Below, piece after piece: positions 1 through 8,401 of a stretch of DNA of 12,620 bases. The first letter of the stretch is position 1. Every line of letters begins with the position of its first letter. Both the position numbers and the translations under genes were made by a program. Where the stretch lies: NCBI GenBank assembly GCA_016650185.1, contig JAENWE010000138.1:1-12620 (forward strand), given 5' to 3'. The notes beneath the pieces were generated by a model. It did not search any database and was not told the origin of the DNA. It saw only the letters and a program-made list of their open reading frames with translations. This DNA is from Vicinamibacteria bacterium. GTDB taxonomy: Bacteria > Acidobacteriota > Vicinamibacteria > Fen-336 > JAGNNV01.

Positions 1-774
1 CACCATGAACTCGAGCATCGACACGGGCTCGACGATCTTGCCGCGGTTCGTGTCCGGATACGCAGCCTCCAGCCGGCGCGAAATCGCGACCATCTCCGTC
101 ACCGATTCCTGCACACTCACGCCCGCCCTCAGCCGCCCCACGGCGTCGAAGTTGTTGCTCCCTCGTGTCTCCAGAGCCCAGGGGACGAAAGCCGGAGGAA
201 CCCACATCTCTATTCCATCGTGCAGGAAATCCATGCTCTCGGGCGCTACTCCCACGATGGTCGTCGGTATGTCGGAGATCGTGACCACCCGGCCGATCAC
301 CGACCGGTCGCCACCGAACTGGCGCTTCCAAAGGCCTTCGCTGATGACTCCCACGGCCGGAGCGCCGGCACGGTTGTCTTCCGCCCTATAGAAGCGGCCG
401 TGCACCGCGGTGGCCTGGAACACTCGGAAAAAGTCCGGCTCCGCCACCGAACCATGGAGCCGGACCGGTTCTCCGGAACCCACGAGATCCAGATCCCAAC
501 CGCGGAGGAACAACGCGATCTCTTCCAGGGTGCGGCTGTCCTTCCTCCAATCGACGCCATCCGGAATTCCCACGTCGCCTTCCCGGGTGATGAAGACAAG
601 GCGTTCGGGATCAGCGAACGGCAACGGGCGGAGGAGCACGCCACTGACCACCGCGAACACCGCGGTCGAGGCGCCGATGCCCAGAGCGAGAGTCAGCACC
701 GCGCCGAGGGTGAACCCGGGCGTCTTCAGGAGCCGTCGCCAGGTCACGCGTACGTCGTTCATGAGCCCAGACAT
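1..774 (-). CDS. Permease F: ADOP-type MacB/FtsX ABC permease, N-terminal 258 residues (3' end outside window)
   Basis: Partial gene, open at the left window edge; 258 codons are readable with no stop. The start is ATG at 774-772, preceded by GGGAG about 10 bases upstream; a second ATG five codons in (762) is the only close alternative. Visible parts: a short basic cytoplasmic N-terminus (residues 1-19), membrane segment 1 at about 20-48 with the family signature LALGIGASTAVF and LLRPLPF, then the first MacB-type periplasmic domain with its usual landmarks (RQFGGD near 151, IVGVAPE near 173, MWVPPAF near 190, a G-R-L-R-A-G turn near 213). The missing part should hold the rest of module 1 and all of module 2, about 550 residues by family length. 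It is the last gene of the C-D-E-F block visible here, 16 bases after the stop of E, so probably cotranscribed. Substrate unknown. Family assignment is firm; role is inferred. Confidence 0.93.
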   Translation of the reverse strand, partial: MSGLMNDVRVTWRRLLKTPGFTLGAVLTLALGIGASTAVFAVVSGVLLRPLPFADPERLVFITREGDVGIPDGVDWRKDSRTLEEIALFLRGWDLDLVGSGEPVRLHGSVAEPDFFRVFQATAVHGRFYRAEDNRAGAPAVGVISEGLWKRQFGGDRSVIGRVVTISDIPTTIVGVAPESMDFLHDGIEMWVPPAFVPWALETRGSNNFDAVGRLRAGVSVQESVTEMVAISRRLEAAYPDTNRGKIVEPVSMLEFMV

Positions 775-790
775 CTTGTTTGTTCTCCCT

Positions 791-3211
791 CTATTCCGCC
801 CTCAGGGCATCCATGGGATCGACCAACGCCGCTCGACGCGCGGGCAAATACGAAGCGAGGAGCGCGGTGAAGAACAGACTCGAGGCGGCGGCCAGCAGGA
901 CCAGCGGATCTCGCGCGCTCACTTCGTAGAGCAGGCCCTGAAGGACCCCTGCGAGCGCCATGAAGAGCGCGCTACCAACGACGCTCCCCAGGAGCGCGAG
1001 GCGCAGGCCTTGCCCCACCACCAACTGAAGCACATCACGCGACGTCGCACCCAGAGCCACCCGGACGCCGATTTCGCGGCTTTGCTGGGTGACCCCGTAG
1101 GACATGACACCGTAGACCCCCACCAGGGCCAGAAACAGCGCGACGCCGCTGAAAACGGAGACCAAAAACATGTTGAATCTCTGCGGCGCCACCGACCGGG
1201 CGGTCAGGTCTTCCATGGACGACACATTCGCCACCGCAACTCCGGGATCGACGAGCGCAATTTCGCGACGGATCCCTTCGAGAAGGGTCTGCGGATCCAC
1301 CGAGACCTTCACCGCGATCTGCGTCGGCGTGAAAGCGCGGAAGGTTCCCATCAACCGATCCGGCACCTGGGCCAGGGGCATGAAAACCATGGGCGGCGCG
1401 TTCTGACTCAGTCCGGACTGCTTTATGTCGCCCACCACCCCGATGACGTCGCGAGTCGGATCCTTGAAACCTCGACCGACCGACAAACCCCTCGCGAAAG
1501 GCAGGCGCCCGGCCAGGAACTTCCGGGCGAAGGCGTCGTTCACGATGATCACACTCGGCGCCGAAGCGTCATCCCTGATCGCGAAAGCCCGGCCCACTCG
1601 CACGGGAATGCCCATCGCCGAAAAATAGTCCGCGGTCACCATCCGCACCTGAACGCTCTGAGCCTTCTCCGGCTGGTCGGAGAAGGTGACCGGCATGTTG
1701 AACTGCCAGTCCAGAGGCAGCTTGTTGATCACGGCCGCCGAGCGCACCCCAGGGAGGCGAGTGACCCGATCCAGAGCGTCCTGGAAGAACGCCGCGGTCT
1801 TCGCGGTGGTGTCGTATCTCGGGCCGGACGGCGCCACTTGAAGGGTGAGAACACGTTGCGGATCGAACCCGGGCGCTACGTCGAGGAGATTCGCGAACGT
1901 GCGGGTCAGCAGAAAGGCGCCCGCGAGCAGCGAGAGAGACAGCGCCAGTTCGGTCACGATGAGCGCAGCCCGCAGCCGGCCGCGACTGGTTCCCCCCCGG
2001 CCTCCGCCGTCCTTCAGGGTCGCGCTTACGTCGAGCGTGCGCGTCTGCCACATCGGGGCCAGGGCCGCCGCAAGTCCGGCGAGAATGGCGACGATGAGGG
2101 CAAAGCCCAGAACCCTCCAGTCGAAGGTGACCTCCGCGAGCTCAGGAAGGTAGCCCGTGGGCATCAGGCGGACGAGGATGCGCGTTCCGGACGCCGCGAT
2201 CCAGATCCCGACCGCGCCCGCCGCGAGTGAAACAAGCAGGCTCTCGGTCGCCAGGTGGCTCGCGATCCGGCCCCGGCCGCCTCCAAGCGCCGAGCGCAGC
2301 GCGAATTCCTTTTGCCGGGCCGCGGCGCGAGAGAGCTGCAAATGGGCGACGTTGGCGCAGGCGATCAGAAGCAGGAACGACACCGCCCCGAGAAGGATCG
2401 ACAGTACCCGGCCCAGGCCTTCGGTGAACAAGTCCCGGTACGGCTGCACGGACGCGCTTTCGCCCTCTTCCATGAAGCGAGGTTGGGCAGCGCGGTACTG
2501 CGCGGCAATGAGAGCCATCTCCGCCTTCGCCTCATCGATAGGGACGCCATCCTTCAAACGGCCGACTACTGTCGCATTCGGATCGTAGTTGGCGGTTGGG
2601 CGAGCCTGCATGGGCATCAACAGATCCGCCGACGTGCCGACCCGGAAGGCAGGGGGCATCACACCAATCACTTTCAGAGGAACGTCGTTCAGGCGGACGG
2701 TTCGGCCCACGATGCCCGGATCACCGCCGAAAGTCCTCTGCCACAGACCGTCGCTGATGATGGCGACCTTCTCAGCTCCCGGTACATCCTCGGCGTCCAC
2801 GAACGCCCGTCCGAGGGACGGAGAAACGCCGAGAGCCTTGAAGAAGTCCAAGGAAACCCGAAGTCCGTTCACGAACTCCGCCGCCGTTCCGCCTGAGAGA
2901 TTTCCGCTGGCGCCACCATATTGGGAATAACAGGCGAGAGCCTCGAAGGAACGGCTCTTCTCCCGCCAGAACAGAAACTTGGGTTCGCCGACGCCCCCGA
3001 GGCCTTCGCGGTAGAGCTGGCTCACCGAAACGAGGCGCTCGGGTTCAGGGTAAGGCAGAGGCCGCAACAAGACCGCGCTGGCCACGCTGAATATCGCAGT
3101 GGTGGCGCCGATGCCAATGGCCAGAGTGGCCGCCGCCGCCAATGTGAAACCCGGCGCTTTGGCCAGCCTTCGTACGGCGAATCGGATTTCCGTGAACCAG
3201 TCCGTCATCAT
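791..3211 (-). CDS. Permease E: full-length ADOP-type MacB/FtsX ABC permease (806 aa)
   Basis: Complete inner-membrane permease of two repeated modules. Predicted membrane segments by hydrophobicity: 1 at 22-48, 2-4 at about 268-288, 324-346 and 367-387, 5 at 415-437, 6-8 at 681-705, 737-757 and 769-790. The two periplasmic MacB-type domains lie at about 50-265 and 440-678. Both cytoplasmic coupling regions have the family pattern: ACANVAHLQLSR from 284 leading to ALGGGRGRI, and QQSREIGVRVALGA near 709. It ends in DPMDALRAE. There is no Walker A, Walker B or ABC signature, so an ATPase must come from elsewhere. By analogy with MacB and LolCDE it would couple cytoplasmic ATP hydrolysis to periplasmic movement rather than carry substrate through the membrane; this is inference. 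Two adjacent ATG codons (3211 and 3208) are possible starts; the first sits 10 bases after GGAG and is preferred. It begins only 7 bases after the stop of D. Confidence 0.95.
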   Translation of the reverse strand: MMTDWFTEIRFAVRRLAKAPGFTLAAAATLAIGIGATTAIFSVASAVLLRPLPYPEPERLVSVSQLYREGLGGVGEPKFLFWREKSRSFEALACYSQYGGASGNLSGGTAAEFVNGLRVSLDFFKALGVSPSLGRAFVDAEDVPGAEKVAIISDGLWQRTFGGDPGIVGRTVRLNDVPLKVIGVMPPAFRVGTSADLLMPMQARPTANYDPNATVVGRLKDGVPIDEAKAEMALIAAQYRAAQPRFMEEGESASVQPYRDLFTEGLGRVLSILLGAVSFLLLIACANVAHLQLSRAAARQKEFALRSALGGGRGRIASHLATESLLVSLAAGAVGIWIAASGTRILVRLMPTGYLPELAEVTFDWRVLGFALIVAILAGLAAALAPMWQTRTLDVSATLKDGGGRGGTSRGRLRAALIVTELALSLSLLAGAFLLTRTFANLLDVAPGFDPQRVLTLQVAPSGPRYDTTAKTAAFFQDALDRVTRLPGVRSAAVINKLPLDWQFNMPVTFSDQPEKAQSVQVRMVTADYFSAMGIPVRVGRAFAIRDDASAPSVIIVNDAFARKFLAGRLPFARGLSVGRGFKDPTRDVIGVVGDIKQSGLSQNAPPMVFMPLAQVPDRLMGTFRAFTPTQIAVKVSVDPQTLLEGIRREIALVDPGVAVANVSSMEDLTARSVAPQRFNMFLVSVFSGVALFLALVGVYGVMSYGVTQQSREIGVRVALGATSRDVLQLVVGQGLRLALLGSVVGSALFMALAGVLQGLLYEVSARDPLVLLAAASSLFFTALLASYLPARRAALVDPMDALRAE

Positions 3212-3218
3212 CAGCCGT

Positions 3219-5678
3219 CTACTCCGCCCGAAGCGCGGTCACCGGGTTCACCAACGCCGCGCGCCGGGCCGGAATGAGCGCCGCCACCGCGGCCGTTGAG
3301 AAGACCACGAGGAGAGCGCCGAGGACGGCCCACGGGTCGTTCGGCTGAACCTCGAAGAGCAGCCCTTCAAGGCCGCGCTGCACGGCAAGGGTGAGGAGCC
3401 AGCCGAGACCAAGACCGATGACGGCAAGGCGGAGACCGTTCATCATGAACAGGCGCAGGATCCCTCCGGTGGACGCGCCAAGCGCCACCCTCACCCCGAT
3501 CTCACGAGTTTGCTGAACGACCGAATAGGTCATCACGCCGAGGAGACCAATCACCGCGAGCACCAGCGCCAGGACGCCGAACAGACCCACCAGCCAGACG
3601 CTGAGGCGTTCGGAGGCGAGCGACGCCTCGCGGGTTTGCTCCATCGTTCGAATACTGAATATCGGAAGTCCTGGATTCAACTCACGCACCGCGCGCTGAA
3701 GCGCCGGGGTGATGATGTCGAGCGGCAAGGTTGTTCGAATCGTGACTTCCGAATCTCCTGCCGCCAGTTGCCGCCCCGAAACATAGGCCTGAATCCGGCC
3801 TGACTCTTCGCGGAGGCCGTCCACTTTGACCCGGCCGACTACACCGATCACGATCATCGGTTCCACTTTTGAATCACTGCTCCAGTGCACTCGTCGGCCA
3901 ATGGGATTGAGGCCGGGCCACGACTTCTCCGCGAACTCCCGGTCCACGACCACCTTCGTGGCTCTCGCCTGAGTCAGGCCGTCGGGTCCAAGGCGCTCCG
4001 CCTCGGACGGCGAGAAGGTTCGGGGCGCGTCAGAAGCCGGAAATTGCTCGCCACGCAGGACCTTCATTCCGAGGGTCTGGAAATAGGAGGGGCTGACGAT
4101 GGCAAACTCGGTCGACACCCAATTCTTGTTGTCGTTGATGTCGCCGTTTCCCGCGACGAACAGGCTGGTCTGCCAGCCGTTGTGTCCGAGCGGCAAGCCT
4201 GAAGACACGGCGGCCGACGTCACGCCGGGCAGGCCCTGGAGCTTCTCCTCAAGCGGGCCGAAGAACGCCAATCGCGCCTCCATGGAGTCGTAACTCGCTC
4301 GAGGCAAGGAGACCGAAAATGAAACCAGGTTGGTGGGATCGAAGCCAGGCTCGACCTTCATGATCTGGGCGAAACTCTTGAGGAACAGTCCAGCACCGGC
4401 GAGGAGGACCACGGTGAGGGCCACTTCTGCGATCACCAGACCGCTGCGAAGGGTCGAGCGGTCGCCCGCTACTCCACGGGCATGGGCGCCCAGAATCTGA
4501 GCCGGCTTGCCACGACGCAGTTGCCACAATGGGAAGACCGCGATCAGAACACCGCAGAAAAGAGTCAGCGCGAACGCAACGCCCATTACTCGCCAATCGA
4601 TCACGTAGTCGTTCACTCGGGGCAACGCCCCACCCGCAAGATTTAGAATCGCCGAGAGGGTGGCATGGGCCGCCGCGATTCCAAGCACTCCGCCGATCAG
4701 CGACAGGAGCAGGGTTTCCGCGAGGAGGGAGCGAGCCATCTGCAGGAAGCCGGCGCCGAGCGCCTGCTTCACCGCATACTCCCGACTTCGAGCCGCCCCG
4801 CGGGCCAGGGTCAGGTTGGATATGTTGGCGCACGCGACCAGCAGCACCGAGAGAACCACGCCAAGGAGAACCCACAAGGCCTGCTCGGCATCACCCGAGT
4901 AAACGTCACGAAGGGAGTTCACGAGAACTGTACTGTCCTTGTTCGTTCGTGGGTATTCTATCCCCAGCTCAGCGGCCACTCGGGCCATGTCCTTTCGGGC
5001 CGCGTCCATATCCACGCCGTCGCGTAGACGAGCCACTGCGAAGAGACCAGGATGATTGCCCCGATTCTTCCAGGAAGCCTCATCCGCGAGAGGGCCCACC
5101 GGCACCCAGATATCCACCCGCGTCGGCATTCGATAGACCGCCGGCAACACCCCCACCACGATCACCGGGTTGTCGTTGAGTCTGATGGTGGTCCCGACGA
5201 TGTTAGGGTCCGCGCCGAACCGGCGGCGCCAGACTCCCTCCCCAAGCAAGGCTACCCGGGGGGCGCCGGGGCGGTCTTCCTCCGCGGTGAAAACCCTCCC
5301 CAGGATGGGCTTGGCGCGGGTGACCTTGAACAGGTCGGCGGCAACCTGGCCGGCTTGAAGCCGCTCCGCATCACCGGCGCCGGTCAGGTTGTAGCTCGCT
5401 CGGTTGTAGATCCCCATCGTCTCGAAGACGCGGTTCCGCTGACGCCAATCCTCGTAGTTCGGATAGGCGACCGACATCTCGGGCACCTGCGGCTCGGACT
5501 CGCTCAGGAATACCAGCCGGTGCGCGTCCTCATAGGGTAGCGCCTTGAGCAACGCGCCATCCACCACGCTGAAGATCGCAGCCGTGGCGCCCACTGCGAG
5601 CGTCAGGGTCAGGACCGCGGTCGCTGAGTAGGCGGGATTTCTGGCGAGCCCTCGAAGGGCGTGGGTGATCTCTCTCAA
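3219..5678 (-). CDS. Permease D: full-length ADOP-type MacB/FtsX ABC permease with TTG start (819 aa)
   Basis: Complete two-module permease. Membrane segments at about 20-45, 267-286, 320-345, 364-385, 413-434, 694-718, 749-768 and 783-803; periplasmic domains at about 48-265 and 437-690. Coupling motifs are canonical: ACANISNLTLARGAAR from 282 followed by QALGAG, and QQTREIGVRVALGAS near 722. The C-terminus is NPVTALRAE. The start is TTG at 5678: it is the only start codon in this frame between the upstream stop of C (5712-5714) and the conserved N-terminus, and GGAGG sits 10 bases before it. Compared with its neighbours, the second periplasmic domain carries about 20 extra residues (roughly 551-571). 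Spacing is 33 bases after C and 7 bases before E, so it is very likely translated from the same mRNA. No ATPase motifs. Substrate not predictable from sequence. Confidence 0.94.
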   Translation of the reverse strand: MREITHALRGLARNPAYSATAVLTLTLAVGATAAIFSVVDGALLKALPYEDAHRLVFLSESEPQVPEMSVAYPNYEDWRQRNRVFETMGIYNRASYNLTGAGDAERLQAGQVAADLFKVTRAKPILGRVFTAEEDRPGAPRVALLGEGVWRRRFGADPNIVGTTIRLNDNPVIVVGVLPAVYRMPTRVDIWVPVGPLADEASWKNRGNHPGLFAVARLRDGVDMDAARKDMARVAAELGIEYPRTNKDSTVLVNSLRDVYSGDAEQALWVLLGVVLSVLLVACANISNLTLARGAARSREYAVKQALGAGFLQMARSLLAETLLLSLIGGVLGIAAAHATLSAILNLAGGALPRVNDYVIDWRVMGVAFALTLFCGVLIAVFPLWQLRRGKPAQILGAHARGVAGDRSTLRSGLVIAEVALTVVLLAGAGLFLKSFAQIMKVEPGFDPTNLVSFSVSLPRASYDSMEARLAFFGPLEEKLQGLPGVTSAAVSSGLPLGHNGWQTSLFVAGNGDINDNKNWVSTEFAIVSPSYFQTLGMKVLRGEQFPASDAPRTFSPSEAERLGPDGLTQARATKVVVDREFAEKSWPGLNPIGRRVHWSSDSKVEPMIVIGVVGRVKVDGLREESGRIQAYVSGRQLAAGDSEVTIRTTLPLDIITPALQRAVRELNPGLPIFSIRTMEQTREASLASERLSVWLVGLFGVLALVLAVIGLLGVMTYSVVQQTREIGVRVALGASTGGILRLFMMNGLRLAVIGLGLGWLLTLAVQRGLEGLLFEVQPNDPWAVLGALLVVFSTAAVAALIPARRAALVNPVTALRAE
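3222..3238 (-). promoter_or_regulatory. UUCG-capped hairpin overlapping the ribosome binding site of permease E
   Basis: The last codons of D (ALRAE) can fold as a small hairpin: CCGC (3238-3235) pairs with GCGG (3227-3224), one G is bulged, and a C-G pair closes a UUCG tetraloop (3232-3229). The 3' arm contributes the two Gs of the GGAG (3225-3222) that precedes the start of E. A ribosome finishing D would melt it, which fits translational coupling of D and E. The pairing is seen directly; the regulatory role is inferred and the hairpin is short. Confidence 0.4.
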
Positions 5679-5695
5679 AAGGCCATGGCCTCCAT
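5675..5695 (-). promoter_or_regulatory. Ribosome binding site and decoy ATGs that set the TTG start of permease D
   Basis: Reading leftwards, GGAGG lies at 5693-5689, ten bases before the TTG at 5678. Two ATG codons (5695 and 5686) are closer to what a gene caller would pick, but both are in another frame and end at TGA 5677-5675, giving peptides of six or three residues. That TGA overlaps the TTG start by two bases. The ATG at 5695 lies just before GGAGG and the one at 5686 only two bases after it, so neither has usual Shine-Dalgarno spacing. The TTG call rests on this spacing and on the conserved N-terminus that follows. Confidence 0.75.
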
Positions 5696-5711
5696 CTTCT
5701 ATTACTGCCGA

Positions 5712-8207
5712 CTACTCGCTGCGAAGGACCGCCGCTGGATCCGTACGGCTCGCCCTCCAGGCCGGAACCGACGCCGCGGCCAGGCTCACCGAGGCGAGGG
5801 TCAGAGCGACGCCAATGAACGTCATGGGATCCTGCGGACCGACTTCGAAGAGAAAACTCTCCACAAGGGGGGCCATGAACGTCGAAGCACCGAGGCCGAG
5901 ACCGGCGCCAACCGCGGCAAGTCGGGCGCCCCTCGCCAGGACGAGATGAAGCACGGACCCCGGGCGCGCTCCCAGAGCGAGGCGAACGCCGAACTCACGC
6001 GAGCGGCTCTGCGCCTGGTGGAAGAGAAGAGCGCCCAGGCCGCTGGCGGCCAGAGCCACGGCCAGAAGGCCAAAAGCGGAAAGGAGGATGGCCATCGATC
6101 GTTCCTGATCGACCGACGCGCCCAGTTGTCCCTCGAGAGTGGTGACGCCAAAAAGAGGCAGGTCCTTGTCCAGGCGAGCCACCGCCTCATTCAGGGCCGG
6201 GATCACCGTCGCGGAACGTCCGGTCGTGCGCACGAGAAGGGCCATGCTCGGCATGTAGGCCTGGGCGAGAACCACATACACCGCAGGGCGGGGCGCCTCA
6301 CGCAACGTTCTCAGCTTCATGTCAGGGGCGATGCCGACGATCTCAACCGGCTGGTCAAACATCCCCAGTTCACCTAGAGACAGTCCAATGGGATCTCGAC
6401 CCGTGAAGTACTTTCGGCCAAGAGCTTCGTTCACGACCGCCACCAGGTGGCCGCCTTTGACGTCGGTCGCGTCAAACTCCCGGCCGCGTACGATCGGAGC
6501 GCCCAGGGTTTCGAAAAACCCCGGAGACACCATCGTGTAGTCGACGTTGACGAATTCCTTTGGCGGCGGGACGTAGCCTGGCACCGAGATGGACACGCGC
6601 ATTCCCGAACGGTTCACCGGGATATGGCGCGAGAAAGCCGCCGAGCGAACGCCAGGGATGGCGAGCGTCTCCCGCAGCAGCGCATCGTAGAAGGCGGCTC
6701 CCCGCTCCTCGCTGTAGCCCTGCCGCGCGAGGTCGAGCCGGGCGACGATGGCATTCTCCACTTGAAAGCCGGGCTTGGTCGACGAGGATCTCGCCAGAGT
6801 GTGAAGGAGAAGACCAGCGCCCACAAGAAGAATCGCGGACAGGGCCACCTGGGCGATCACGAGCGAATCGCGCAGACGGCTCTTCGGCGGGCCGGACATC
6901 GTCGCGCTGCGAAGCGCGGTCACGAGGTCGACCCGGGAGGCGCGGAGCGCCGGTATGAGCGCGAAGAGCAACGTCACCAGGAGTGCCAGAAGGCTCGCGA
7001 ACAGGACGGGGCGAAGGGCCAGCACGGGAACCGCCATCGACATGGGGATTCCGAACCCTTCGGGCATGATCGCGATCAGGGTTTGTCTGACCGCCACTGC
7101 CACCATGAGTCCCACGCCGGTCGCGAGAATGCTGGTCAGAAGGCTCTCGACGAGCAGCTGTCGGACCAGCCGGACGCGCGAGGCGCCGATCGCCGCCTTG
7201 GTCGCGATCTCCGCACGCCGGCCGTCTCCATGGGCCAATTGAAGCGATGCGGCATCGGCACAGGCGAGAAGCAGCAGTAGACCCACCACGCCGAACAACA
7301 GCCACGACAACTTCCTCGTCGCGTTCGGACCGCCGTAGTCGATCGCCGCCTCCTTCGCCGAGACGAGCGCCGGAAACGGATCTTCCCGATCCTTGGGCTG
7401 ACCTGCAGCACGTCTGGTGGCCAGGACGTCCAGCCTGGCCTGCGCCGCTTCCATGGTCACGCCGGGAGCGAGCCGACCCACCATATCCAGCCATGAGAAA
7501 CCGCGGTTGTCCAGAGAATCCACGACGGCCCGCCCGGGTCGAGGCGCGCTCCACTCGGGTGTGGCCACCGCGTGCATGGCCATCGGAAGCCAGAGCAGCG
7601 GTCGTGAATCGAGACTCACCCCGTTGAAGCCGGATGGCATTCCGCCCACGATGGTGAAGGGATGACCGTTGATTCTGAGCGTCCTCCCGGTTGAGTCGGG
7701 CCCGCCAAAGATAGTGCGAGACAAGGCCTCGGAGAGCACCACCACCGGATGCCCGCCTCTATTGACATCGTCGGCGGGGATCAAGGTGCGACCGTAGACG
7801 GCCCGTGCGCCCAGAATCTCGAAGTAGTTTCCGGTGACGAGCGCGCCGCTCACTCTCAAGGCTCGGCCCTGGCCTTCAGCGACGTGCAGCGCAACCGAGT
7901 CCGTGTAGGCCGCGAGTCCGGTGAATAGAGCGGTCTCCGCCCGGTAATCGGCATAGACCGGATACGAGGAATTGGAGTGGTTGGTGGGGTCCGCCCGCTC
8001 CGCCACGGAATTGACCGCGTTGATGCGAACCAGACGATCGGCATCGGGAAGGTCGAACGGCCGGAACAGGGTCGCATCGACGAGAGTGAAGATCGCGGTC
8101 GACGCTCCGATTCCCAGCGCGAGAATCAGGCTGACGACAATCGAGTGTCCGGGTCTGGCTCGAAGCCTCGCACTTGCGAGTCGGAGATCTTGGATGATTG
8201 AGCTCAT
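5712..8207 (-). CDS. Permease C: full-length, divergent ADOP-type MacB/FtsX ABC permease (831 aa)
   Basis: First gene of the C-D-E-F block. ATG at 8207 with AAGAGG five bases upstream. Membrane segments at about 21-48, 301-317, 353-375, 398-420, 448-469, 705-729, 762-780 and 796-816. The first periplasmic domain is about 30 residues longer than in D and E. The N-terminus carries LALGIGASTAIF, but then LFRPFDLP instead of LLRPLPY, a pattern closer to permease B than to D, E or F. The module 1 coupling signature is eroded: ACADAASLQLAH replaces the usual ACANxxxLxLAR, and AAIGAS replaces ALGAS, although the conserved glutamate (E333) remains. Module 2 is closer to standard (SRSREFGVRLALGA). The C-terminus is DPAAVLRSE. 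No nucleotide-binding motifs. A good promoter lies about 30 bases upstream of its start codon. Assignment to the family is secure; whether module 1 still couples normally to an ATPase is uncertain. Confidence 0.94.
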   Translation of the reverse strand: MSSIIQDLRLASARLRARPGHSIVVSLILALGIGASTAIFTLVDATLFRPFDLPDADRLVRINAVNSVAERADPTNHSNSSYPVYADYRAETALFTGLAAYTDSVALHVAEGQGRALRVSGALVTGNYFEILGARAVYGRTLIPADDVNRGGHPVVVLSEALSRTIFGGPDSTGRTLRINGHPFTIVGGMPSGFNGVSLDSRPLLWLPMAMHAVATPEWSAPRPGRAVVDSLDNRGFSWLDMVGRLAPGVTMEAAQARLDVLATRRAAGQPKDREDPFPALVSAKEAAIDYGGPNATRKLSWLLFGVVGLLLLLACADAASLQLAHGDGRRAEIATKAAIGASRVRLVRQLLVESLLTSILATGVGLMVAVAVRQTLIAIMPEGFGIPMSMAVPVLALRPVLFASLLALLVTLLFALIPALRASRVDLVTALRSATMSGPPKSRLRDSLVIAQVALSAILLVGAGLLLHTLARSSSTKPGFQVENAIVARLDLARQGYSEERGAAFYDALLRETLAIPGVRSAAFSRHIPVNRSGMRVSISVPGYVPPPKEFVNVDYTMVSPGFFETLGAPIVRGREFDATDVKGGHLVAVVNEALGRKYFTGRDPIGLSLGELGMFDQPVEIVGIAPDMKLRTLREAPRPAVYVVLAQAYMPSMALLVRTTGRSATVIPALNEAVARLDKDLPLFGVTTLEGQLGASVDQERSMAILLSAFGLLAVALAASGLGALLFHQAQSRSREFGVRLALGARPGSVLHLVLARGARLAAVGAGLGLGASTFMAPLVESFLFEVGPQDPMTFIGVALTLASVSLAAASVPAWRASRTDPAAVLRSE

Positions 8208-8237
8208 GGGCGCCTCTTCGATGCTCTGGATGCCCTA

Positions 8238-8266
8238 AACATAGGGACTTGCCATCCCTGTATCAA
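8238..8266 (-). promoter_or_regulatory. Sigma70-like promoter for the permease C-D-E-F block
   Basis: On the minus strand, TTGATA (8266-8261, four of six to the TTGACA consensus order except the last two bases) is followed after exactly 17 bases by TATGTT (8243-8238). An A at 8231, seven bases past the -10 box, is a plausible start, giving a leader of about 24 bases with AAGAGG before the ATG. It is the best promoter-like sequence in the window and sits where the gene spacing predicts one. Seen by eye, not tested against a background model. Confidence 0.65.
8239..8263. promoter_or_regulatory. Imperfect inverted repeat in the promoter spacer, candidate repressor operator
   Basis: Plus-strand arms ACATAGGGA (8239-8247) and TCCCTGTAT (8255-8263) are complementary at seven of nine positions, including five consecutive bases at the inner side, around a 7-base centre. 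The repeat covers the -10 box and reaches into the -35 box, the classic place for a repressor dimer. ADOP genes are often found beside PadR-family regulators, which bind sites of this general shape, but no regulator lies in the window, so the identity of the binder is a guess. Confidence 0.45.
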
Positions 8267-8401
8267 TGCCCGTGCCATTGCGGCATCGCTCCCCTATCTC
8301 CCTCTACAATAGTCACTTTCAACCCGCGGACCGGCCCAGCAGTCAGGTGACCTGGTCCCACAATCGGACACCCGTTTCCCGTGGCTGGCTACGTCGGGAT
8401 A

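Noticed and set aside
410..2230. 606-codon plus-strand open frame, and other long plus-strand frames such as 10058-11119
   Set aside because: They run antisense to conserved permease genes, encode low-complexity Arg/Gly/Pro/His-rich sequence with no recognisable domain, and arise because stop codons are rare opposite GC-rich coding DNA.
8266..8286. ATGCC/GGCAT inverted repeat just upstream of the -35 box
   Set aside because: Only five base pairs around an 11-base gap with no further symmetry; expected by chance in this GC-rich region.
8294..8322. Second promoter candidate: TTGAAA (8322-8317, minus strand) upstream of TTGATA
   Set aside because: No acceptable -10 box at 16-18 bases; the best matches there are GAGATA, AGATAG and GATAGG. 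The TATTGT close by is only five bases from TTGAAA.
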